Shown here piece after piece: positions 58,140 to 64,000 of a stretch of DNA of 64,000 nucleotides. The first letter of the stretch is position 1; every line of letters begins with the position of its first letter. Source of the DNA: an uncultured Pseudomonadota bacterium (GTDB lineage Bacteria > Pseudomonadota > Alphaproteobacteria > RF32 > CAG-239). The position numbers were made by a program, and so were the translations under genes. The stretch covers positions 41,684 to 105,683 of the forward strand of contig CAMRWU010000004.1 in assembly GCA_947054505.1 (NCBI GenBank). Direction: 5' to 3'. The notes under the pieces are model-generated. The model saw only the letters and a program-made list of their open reading frames with translations. It ran no database searches and had not been told where the DNA came from.

Positions 58140-59111
58140 ATGCAGATATTGGATTTTGACAGCAAAGTTTTTTTAGCACCCATGGCCGGTATTACGGATC
58201 AGCCGATGCGCAGGCTGGTTTCATCTTTTGGTAAAGGGGTAATGGTTTCGGAAATGGTTGCCATTAATGCTTTGTCACGTAAGAATGCCAAAACTTATAA
58301 AATTGCCGATGTTCGGGAAGAAAACTATCCTGTGGTGGTTCAGCTTGTAGGCAATAATCCTCAGCTGTTTGCCGATTCTGCCATTTTTGCCGAAGAGCTG
58401 GGGGCTCATTCCATTGACATCAATATGGGATGTCCGGTTAAAAAGATTGTGTCCAATCAATCAGGCTCTTATCTGATGAAAGAGATGTCGCTGGCTGCAG
58501 AGATTATCAAATCTGTGGTTAAAGCAACATCACTGAAAGTCAGTGTCAAGTTTCGCAAGGGCTGGGATCATCAATCCGTCAATGCTGTTGAATTCGCACA
58601 AATGTGTGAGGATAACGGTGCCGCTTATGTTACGGTACACGGACGAACTCGTTCGGATTTTTATTCAGGAGAAGCGGATTGGGATATTATTGCCGCAGTT
58701 AAGCAAGCGGTTAAAATACCGGTGATTGGTAACGGAGATGTTACCACACCGCAAAAAGCCGCGGATATGCTGAACCACACCAAAGCAGATGCCGTCATGA
58801 TCGGACGAGCCGCACTGGGAGCACCATGGTTGGTTTCTCAAATACATAACTTTCTGGAGACCGGTGTTATGCCGGAAGTTTTACCGATACCACTGGTAAA
58901 AGAAACATTATTAACCCATATTAAAGAATTGGCCGCTTATTATGGTGACAAATTAGCCCTCGGCTTATCTCGGAAATATGTCTGCTGGTATTGCAAAAAT
59001 CTGCGAGATGCTCGCAAATTCCGTGAAAACTATGTTCGCATAAACGATATGGAAGCCGCATTGGCTGAAGTTAACCGTTTCTTTGACAGCAGTGCTGAAA
59101 GGGATGAATGA
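58140..59111 (+). CDS. dusB: tRNA-dihydrouridine synthase DusB
   Basis: The 323-residue protein is a flavin-dependent dihydrouridine synthase: the barrel start FLAPMAGITDQPMRRL, SIDINMGCPVKKIV with the catalytic Cys, KVSVKFRKGW, AAYVTVHGRTRSDFYSG and VIGNGDVTTPQKAADML. MIGRAALGAPWL marks the FMN phosphate site. The nifR3/DusB subgroup is the one found at this location in alphaproteobacteria. It reduces specific uridines in tRNA. Its stop overlaps the trkA start. The ntrB-ntrC-ntrY-ntrX genes that usually separate it from trkA are absent. Confidence 0.95.
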   Translation: MQILDFDSKVFLAPMAGITDQPMRRLVSSFGKGVMVSEMVAINALSRKNAKTYKIADVREENYPVVVQLVGNNPQLFADSAIFAEELGAHSIDINMGCPVKKIVSNQSGSYLMKEMSLAAEIIKSVVKATSLKVSVKFRKGWDHQSVNAVEFAQMCEDNGAAYVTVHGRTRSDFYSGEADWDIIAAVKQAVKIPVIGNGDVTTPQKAADMLNHTKADAVMIGRAALGAPWLVSQIHNFLETGVMPEVLPIPLVKETLLTHIKELAAYYGDKLALGLSRKYVCWYCKNLRDARKFRENYVRINDMEAALAEVNRFFDSSAERDE

Positions 59112-60469
59112 TGAAAATAATTGTTTGCGGAGCCGGAAACGTTGGAAAAAGCATTGTCGGCTATCTAGTCAAAGGAAACAATGATATTGTTGTTATTGAC
59201 AACAACTCTCGCCGTCTTGATGAGATGGGGCAGGAGTTCGACGTATTGCCGGTTCTGGGAGAAGCCTCTCATCCTGATATCTTGGAACGAGCCGGTGCTG
59301 AGGACGCTGATTTGCTTTTGGCGGTTACCAACAGTGATGAAGTAAATATGATAACCTGTCAGATTGCTCACAGCTTGTTTAATGTCCCTCATAAAATTGC
59401 GCGTCTGGACAGCGAAGCTTTTCTTAATCCGTTGTGGGAGACGTTGTACAGTGACAATCATCTGCCGATAGATATGATTATATCACCGGATATTGAAATT
59501 GCGCAAAATATCCTGCAAATATTAAAATACCCCGGAAATTCAGGTGTCATTTCCGTTTTACAGGATGAAGCCGCTATTCTGACTTTAAAAATAAATGAAA
59601 ATTGTCCGTTTTTAAAAACGCCGATTATGCATTTGTCGCGCGTCAATCCTGATTTGGATTTCGCGGTCGTAAATATCCTGCGCGATGGCAATTGTTTTGT
59701 TCCGGAAGCTTATGATACTTTAGAAGCCGGTGATGAAATAAACATTTTGGTTCGTAAAAAACTCATTGATGAAACAATTTGCGGCTTTGGTCTTGATACG
59801 CCGGGGAATGAACGTCTGGTCATTTTTGGCGGAAGTTTGATCGGTCGCTTTATCGGTCGCCAAGTTGAGCATGATGACAGTGTTGTCAGTTGTAAGATTA
59901 TCGAGGAAAATATGGATGATGCGCGAAGTCTGGCTCGCGAGTTGTCTCATGTGGTTGTCATTCAGGGAGAAATGATGAGCGATGTGATTTTGAATGAGGC
60001 CAATATCAATCATGCCGATGCCAGTATTGCCGTTACATTGGACGACAAAGATAATCTTCTGGCATCAATGGTTGCCTCACAAAACGGTGTAATGACTAAT
60101 ATTACGGTGGTAAACACCCCATCGTATAACAATTTGTTGTTTAACATTAAAAACAATATTTTAGTCGACAGAAGTTCCATTACGATTTCTAAAATCTTAA
60201 AAGAAATTCGCAAGGTTAAGATGATTGATGCCCATGTTGTCAGTCGCGGCTGTGGTGAGGTGTGGGAGATTAAAGCGACAGAAGATAGCCTGTGTTGCGG
60301 CAAAAAAATCGGTGAGTTAAATTTACGCAAGTTTAGTCGCATTTTTGCCATAAAGCGCGGTGATGAGTTCATTTATCCGTTGCCGACAACGGATATTGAG
60401 GAGGGTGATATTTTGTTGCTGTATGTTGATTCGTCAGATGTTCGCCACGTTGAAAAAATCTTGTCATAA
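59108..60469 (+). CDS. trkA: Trk potassium uptake protein TrkA
   Basis: The 453-residue protein has the duplicated RCK layout. The first Rossmann domain starts MKIIVCGAGNVGKSIVGYL, with the acid of the NAD site at VVIDNNSRRLDE, followed by RCK-C (about 140-220). The second half repeats it (ERLVIFGGSLIGRFIGRQVE, then to 453). TrkA is the cytoplasmic nucleotide-binding gate of the TrkH/TrkG potassium channel; no TrkH gene lies in the window. The start may be the first or the second ATG of ATGATG. It overlaps dusB by 4 bases and precedes hfq. Confidence 0.94.
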   Translation: MMKIIVCGAGNVGKSIVGYLVKGNNDIVVIDNNSRRLDEMGQEFDVLPVLGEASHPDILERAGAEDADLLLAVTNSDEVNMITCQIAHSLFNVPHKIARLDSEAFLNPLWETLYSDNHLPIDMIISPDIEIAQNILQILKYPGNSGVISVLQDEAAILTLKINENCPFLKTPIMHLSRVNPDLDFAVVNILRDGNCFVPEAYDTLEAGDEINILVRKKLIDETICGFGLDTPGNERLVIFGGSLIGRFIGRQVEHDDSVVSCKIIEENMDDARSLARELSHVVVIQGEMMSDVILNEANINHADASIAVTLDDKDNLLASMVASQNGVMTNITVVNTPSYNNLLFNIKNNILVDRSSITISKILKEIRKVKMIDAHVVSRGCGEVWEIKATEDSLCCGKKIGELNLRKFSRIFAIKRGDEFIYPLPTTDIEEGDILLLYVDSSDVRHVEKILS

Positions 60470-60572
60470 CATTTACAATAGAAATTATCCCCTAAAGACA
60501 ATCAGTGCTTTACTAATATAAAAAAATATTGTTAAAATCAATTGTAGTGGACAACAATAAAAGGAACAAACG

Positions 60573-60803
60573 ATGTCTCAAAATGTTCAAGACGATTTTT
60601 TAAACAATATCCGTGATAACAAAATTCCGGTAACTGTTTTTTTGGTGAATGGTGTTAAATTGCAAGGTTTGATAACTTGGTTTGACAGCTTTTCTTTATT
60701 GTTGCGCCGTGATGGGCATACTCAACTGATTTACAAACATGCAATCTCAACCATTATGCCCAGTGAGGCTGTAGAGGTTGAGCTTCAAGACGCCGCAGAA
60801 TAA
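60573..60803 (+). CDS. hfq: RNA chaperone Hfq
   Basis: The 76-residue protein is a complete Hfq: the Sm1 motif [17 protein letters not shown] and the Sm2 YKHAISTI, with the conserved [12 protein letters not shown] between them; the C-terminus is short and acidic, as in alphaproteobacteria. It forms a hexameric ring that helps small RNAs pair with mRNAs. AAAGGAAC precedes the ATG. The order trkA-hfq-hflX is conserved. hflX begins inside its last codons. Confidence 0.97.
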   Translation: MSQNVQDDFLNNIRDNKIPVTVFLVNGVKLQGLITWFDSFSLLLRRDGHTQLIYKHAISTIMPSEAVEVELQDAAE

Positions 60804-62106
60804 ATTGCCTCTTATCGAGTTAAATAAGAATAAAAGAACACAGGCAGCTGTTGTGTTTCCGGATGTCGGAATCGCACCGTTGCCTGTTTCAGCAGAGTCT
60901 CGTTTGGCAGAAGCTGTCGGTTTGGCCGCGGCAATAAACCTTGACGTCGTTTACTCTGAAATCGTTCGGCTGAAAGTCATCAAACCTTCAACTTATATCG
61001 GGCAGGGTGTTTTGGACCGGTTAACGGCAGAAATTGCCGAACGCCGGATAGAGTTATTGATTATGGATACATCATTATCTCCCATACAGCAACGCAACTT
61101 GGAAAAGAAACTCGGAATCAAAGTTATTGATAGAACAGCTCTGATTTTAGAAATTTTTGGTGAACGCGCACAAACTAAGGAAGGTAAACTTCAGGTCGAG
61201 CTGGCTCATTTAACATATCAGCGCAGTCGCTTGGTGCGCAGTTGGACACACTTGGAACGTCAACGCGGCGGCGCCGGATTTTTAGGCGGCCCCGGTGAAA
61301 CACAGATTGAATTAGACCGTCGTATTATTGATGATAAGATACTGCGCATTAAAAAAGATTTGGAAAAAGTCAAGCAGACACGTCGCATTCAGCGTTCGGC
61401 TCGCAAACGGATTCCTTATCCGGTTGTGGCGTTGGTCGGCTATACCAATGCCGGTAAATCATCGTTATTCAACCGCTTGTCTTCGGCAGATGTTTTGGCT
61501 AAAGATATGCTGTTTGCCACGCTTGATCCGGCAATGCGAAAAATAAAATTACCGTCAGGTCGAGAGGTTATTTTGTCTGACACCGTCGGTTTTATCTCAG
61601 ATCTGCCGCATGAATTGATTATGGCATTTCGCGCCACGCTTGAAGAGGTTTTGTCTGCAGATATCATTGTTCATGTCCGCGACATTGCCAATCCTGACAC
61701 CAAAGAGCAAAAACAAGATGTTATCAGCGTTTTGGAAAGCTTAGGTTTAAGCAATGTAGAAGAAATGGATAACTATATTGAATTGTTAAACAAGATTGAC
61801 TTGTTGTCCCCCTCAGAACGAACCGATTTACACCAGAGGTATAACAATAAGGATAATATCATTCCTGTTTCGGCTATCAGCGGTGAGGGAACAGATGATT
61901 TTCTAAAAAAAATAGACAGCCTTCTGTCTGCTCAAGCAAAGAATATCAGGCTTAAAATATCGGTATCAGATGGTAAGCAGCTGGCTTGGCTACATCAAAA
62001 TACAGAAGTGCTGTCATTAAAAACTCAAAATGACGTCATAGATGCCGAAGTTAAAATGGATGCGGCAACACAGGCGAAATATACGGCGCTTTTCTCAGAA
62101 AAATAA
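60778..62106 (+). CDS. hflX: GTPase HflX
   Basis: The protein has 442 residues from the TTG at 60778, which overlaps hfq by 26 bases. A second TTG directly after the hfq stop (60805) is the alternative and would make 433 residues. The HflX domain (about 40-210) has [10 protein letters not shown] and [20 protein letters not shown]. The GTPase has P-loop GYTNAGKS (221-228), [19 protein letters not shown] and NKIDLL. HflX splits stalled ribosomes and is upregulated under heat. No catalytic residue is missing. It closes the dusB-trkA-hfq-hflX cluster. Confidence 0.94.
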   Translation: MSFKTPQNKLPLIELNKNKRTQAAVVFPDVGIAPLPVSAESRLAEAVGLAAAINLDVVYSEIVRLKVIKPSTYIGQGVLDRLTAEIAERRIELLIMDTSLSPIQQRNLEKKLGIKVIDRTALILEIFGERAQTKEGKLQVELAHLTYQRSRLVRSWTHLERQRGGAGFLGGPGETQIELDRRIIDDKILRIKKDLEKVKQTRRIQRSARKRIPYPVVALVGYTNAGKSSLFNRLSSADVLAKDMLFATLDPAMRKIKLPSGREVILSDTVGFISDLPHELIMAFRATLEEVLSADIIVHVRDIANPDTKEQKQDVISVLESLGLSNVEEMDNYIELLNKIDLLSPSERTDLHQRYNNKDNIIPVSAISGEGTDDFLKKIDSLLSAQAKNIRLKISVSDGKQLAWLHQNTEVLSLKTQNDVIDAEVKMDAATQAKYTALFSEK

Positions 62107-62161
62107 CCACTTGCCTTGGAAAGCGAATATCTGACATTACATCTTTCTAATGGAGGATGTT

Positions 62162-62542
62162 ATGATGATTAAACGTTTGAGTCTTATTTTTCTTTTATTA
62201 ACCGGTGCATGTCAAACTCGAAAGATGACTTATGCCGATACGTTGACGCCATGGCTTGGACAAAGCGAGGAAAGGTTGATGCAGGCTTGGGGACATCCGT
62301 ATAATACTTTTTTCATCATGCCCAATGAAAAAGTTGTCAGCTATATCAAATTTGCCACACATCCGATGGGTGGTGATGATGAGCCATATGCTTATGAAGT
62401 GGCCTATGATGCGATTGAAACACCAAACTATGGCAATGACACCACCTCAACAAACTATTATTGTCAAACATCTTTCACTATTCGTGATGATATTGTCATT
62501 GATTACAGCTTTAACGGGGATGACTGTGTAGTTTTGTATTGA
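62162..62542 (+). CDS. Putative small lipoprotein, SmpA/OmlA-like
   Basis: From the ATG at 62162, with GGAGG 7 bases upstream, the 126-residue protein has a lipoprotein signal MMIKRLSLIFLLLTGAC, cysteine at residue 17. The mature part begins with a segment LTPWLGQSEERLMQAWGHPYN that resembles the start of the SmpA/OmlA repeat fold, then VVSYIKFA. The rest is acidic and Tyr-rich with one Cys near each end of the last third (NYYCQTSF, GDDCVVLY), possibly a disulfide. It is likely anchored in the outer or inner membrane. Its function is unknown. Confidence 0.75.
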   Translation: MMIKRLSLIFLLLTGACQTRKMTYADTLTPWLGQSEERLMQAWGHPYNTFFIMPNEKVVSYIKFATHPMGGDDEPYAYEVAYDAIETPNYGNDTTSTNYYCQTSFTIRDDIVIDYSFNGDDCVVLY

Positions 62543-62637
62543 TAAAGCAAAAGATTAATTTTATAAAGTAATATATTGATATATATAATTTTATATTATG
62601 TATTGACGATGCGCATGTAGTGTGTTACAAAACATTT

Positions 62638-63240
62638 ATGATAGATTTTTCACTAAAATTAGCGTCGGAATTTTATTTGCAAGATGCATTTCAGACCGCT
62701 CAAAAACACTTGCTGGGAAGTTACCTTTGTTCAAATGTGGACGGTAAATTTACGGCCGGCATGATTACAGAGCTTGAAGTTTATATTGGTGCAACCGACA
62801 GAGCTTGCCATGCGTATCCGAATAAGCTAACACCGAGAACCGCAACAATGTTTAAAGCTGGTGGTTGTGCTTATGTTTTTTTTGTGTACGGGATGTATAA
62901 TCAGTTTAACGTTGTTGTTGGTCCGGAAGGAACTGCCAACGCTGTTTTAATTCGCTCGCTTGAACCGGTTGCCGGATTAGATGTGATGAAAGAGCGCCGC
63001 CATTGTGACAATATGAAAAATCTGACAACAGGCCCCGGAAAACTCTGTCAGGCTTTGGGAATAGCCAAGAAACAACATGACGGCATAGACTTGCGTGGTG
63101 ATGAGATCTGGATATCGCCTCGCATACAAAATTATGACTGTATCGCCAAACCCAGAGTAGGAATTGACTATGCCGGAGAAGACAAAGACAATCCGTGGCG
63201 TTATTTGATTAAGGATAATCCTTTTATCAGCAAAGTTTAG
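62638..63240 (+). CDS. 3-methyladenine DNA glycosylase (AAG/Mpg family)
   Basis: The ATG at 62638 gives a 200-residue protein starting [18 protein letters not shown]; an upstream GTG would add six residues. It belongs to the Mpg/AAG fold: [18 protein letters not shown], with catalytic-glutamate-containing TELEVY, then [27 protein letters not shown] and [13 protein letters not shown]. Such enzymes excise alkylated purines such as 3-methyladenine and hypoxanthine, starting base excision repair. The region upstream (62543-62637) is very AT-rich and may hold a promoter, but no element could be fixed. Confidence 0.9.
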   Translation: MIDFSLKLASEFYLQDAFQTAQKHLLGSYLCSNVDGKFTAGMITELEVYIGATDRACHAYPNKLTPRTATMFKAGGCAYVFFVYGMYNQFNVVVGPEGTANAVLIRSLEPVAGLDVMKERRHCDNMKNLTTGPGKLCQALGIAKKQHDGIDLRGDEIWISPRIQNYDCIAKPRVGIDYAGEDKDNPWRYLIKDNPFISKV

Positions 63241-63853
63241 CCAGAGCCTTTTCCAACTCGTCAATATCACAAGAGCACAGCAAATCTGTGAGCTTATCTA
63301 ATTCTTCTTCGCTATGGTCATAAATTTTGAGAGCCGACAAACGTTGAATAATGCCTTCATCAAAGCGAAGTTTAATTTTCTTTGCCGGATTTCCGCCTAC
63401 AACAGAGTAGGGCGGAACGTTTTGTGTAACAACACTTCCGACAGCAATAACGGCGCCTTCACCGATAGAAACACCTGGGAGGATAATACTACGCATTCCG
63501 ATCCACACTCCATCGCCGATATGAGTATCGCCTTTTTGCTGATAAGATTGGGTAATTTTGTCAAAAAACGGATAATTGGAAAACCAATCATTACGGTGTG
63601 TGTTGTTACCACCCATCAGGATAATGGTTTCTGCACCAATGCAAACATAATTACCGATATAAAGCTTATCCAGCTTCCATTGTGGTTTCCATGTTTTCAG
63701 GCTGTATTCATCCCCATATAAATAGCGCACGCAATAGTCTTCAAAACCACCTGTCCACGCATCACTATAATAACTTTTGGTTCCTTTGATGATAATGTTG
63801 GGATTCTTGACTGTTTGATGCAGATATTCAACTTTTGACCAATGCTTCACCAT
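63227..63853 (-). CDS. CatB-related O-acetyltransferase (Vat-like xenobiotic acetyltransferase)
   Basis: The 208-residue protein is a hexapeptide left-handed beta-helix acetyltransferase (about 70-170): [75 protein letters not shown]. The active-site histidine is in NNTHRNDW. This matches the Vat/CatB group, which includes streptogramin and type B chloramphenicol acetyltransferases, but many members act on unknown sugars or antibiotics. Resistance cannot be claimed. Its end overlaps the glycosylase gene, tail to tail, by 14 bases. A tRNA-Ser and its terminator lie just upstream. Confidence 0.85.
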   Translation of the reverse strand: MVKHWSKVEYLHQTVKNPNIIIKGTKSYYSDAWTGGFEDYCVRYLYGDEYSLKTWKPQWKLDKLYIGNYVCIGAETIILMGGNNTHRNDWFSNYPFFDKITQSYQQKGDTHIGDGVWIGMRSIILPGVSIGEGAVIAVGSVVTQNVPPYSVVGGNPAKKIKLRFDEGIIQRLSALKIYDHSEEELDKLTDLLCSCDIDELEKALAKLC

Positions 63854-63875
63854 TTGTTCTCTTTCATTCCAAACA

Positions 63876-63906
63876 ACAAAACCCCGTAAAAACGGGGCTT
63901 TGTTGT
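63876..63906 (-). terminator. Terminator downstream of tRNA-Ser
   Basis: On the minus strand AAAGCCCCG-TTTTT-ACGGGGTTTTG forms a stable stem with T-rich ends, directly after tRNA-Ser and before the acetyltransferase gene. Confidence 0.85.
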
Positions 63907-63909
63907 TTA

Positions 63910-63999
63910 TGGCGGAGAGGCAGAGATTCGAACTCTGGGAGGGGTCGCCCCCTCGACGGTTTTCAAGACCGCTGCATTAAACCACTCTGCCACCTCTCC
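63910..63999 (-). tRNA. tRNA-Ser (anticodon UGA)
   Basis: The 90-base minus-strand sequence has acceptor GGAGAGG/CCTCTCC, a D-arm GCAGAGTGGTTTAATGC and anticodon loop CTTGAAA (UGA) on the stem CGGT/ACCG. The long variable arm (CGAGGGGGCGACCCCTC) is typical of serine tRNA, and the T-loop is GTTCGAATC with an encoded CCA. The gene reads to one base before the window end. Confidence 0.97.
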
Positions 64000-64000
64000 A

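Noticed and set aside
63227..63853. Antibiotic resistance gene (Vat or CatB)
   Set aside because: The fold matches but many members of this acetyltransferase group act on other substrates; the sequence alone does not show resistance.
1..64000. CRISPR arrays, rRNA genes and complete prophage
   Set aside because: No regularly spaced repeats, no 16S/23S-like blocks and no phage structural genes were seen on either strand.

Overview
The window reads as a chromosomal segment of a low-GC (about 40% by eye) alphaproteobacterium with an anaerobic or microaerobic, probably host- or gut-associated lifestyle. Alphaproteobacterial signs are a circularly permuted two-piece tmRNA next to sspB, the yceD-rpmF-plsX-fabH order, lolC-lolD, a DusB-TrkA-Hfq-HflX cluster and the small parC-linked gene. 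Rubrerythrin, a flavodiiron protein and a PerR-like regulator point to oxygen and peroxide defence in an organism that mostly avoids oxygen. KdsA, PagP, LolCD and BamE show a lipopolysaccharide-bearing outer membrane. No rRNA operon, CRISPR array, complete prophage or intact insertion sequence was found.

Layout. 1-2430 (minus): envelope and lipid genes yceD-rpmF-plsX-fabH, with bamE and an ELM1-like gene on the plus strand to 4323. 5086-9282 (minus): rpmI-rplT-pheS-pheT. 9563-11528 (minus): lolC-lolD. 11686-13727: a three-gene accessory cassette (T4-lysozyme-like protein, lipoprotein, unknown protein) bracketed by 26-bp direct repeats. 13789-17979 (minus): an ArsB/NhaD-type transporter, trmJ, two exported proteins and cysE. 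18065-23026: hydrolase, ribbon-helix-helix gene, sspB, permuted ssrA, an unknown tryptophan-rich protein, then folA-thyA-dut. 23060-30287: an atypical small gene, alaS, tspO, sfsA-map-radC, marC, and tRNA-Arg and tRNA-Pro with a duplicated tRNA 3' end.

30404-37040: RNHCP protein, small heat-shock protein, CBS-domain membrane protein, a beta-solenoid-like protein, an archaeal/eukaryal-type prolyl-tRNA synthetase, an exported lysine-rich protein and a cold-shock gene with a long leader. 37089-39324: perR-rbr divergent from fprA around a perfect 19-bp palindrome. 39460-44024: SulP transporter, a CxxC membrane protein and ppiD. 44167-53475 (plus): tpiA-secG-pyrG, pagP, kdsA-recO-parC-small gene-fhs. 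53608-62106 (plus): a 1395-residue membrane-anchored coiled-coil protein and partner, dusB-trkA-hfq-hflX. 62162-64000: lipoprotein, alkyladenine glycosylase, CatB-like acetyltransferase and tRNA-Ser.

The most unusual structures are a dispersed palindromic element that sits on the stop codons of four genes and whose stems change sequence while keeping pairing, the 2-kb cassette between direct repeats upstream of lolC, the tRNA-Arg 3'-end duplication, and the archaeal-type ProRS. The dusB-trkA junction also lacks the ntrBC/ntrYX genes that commonly lie there in alphaproteobacteria.
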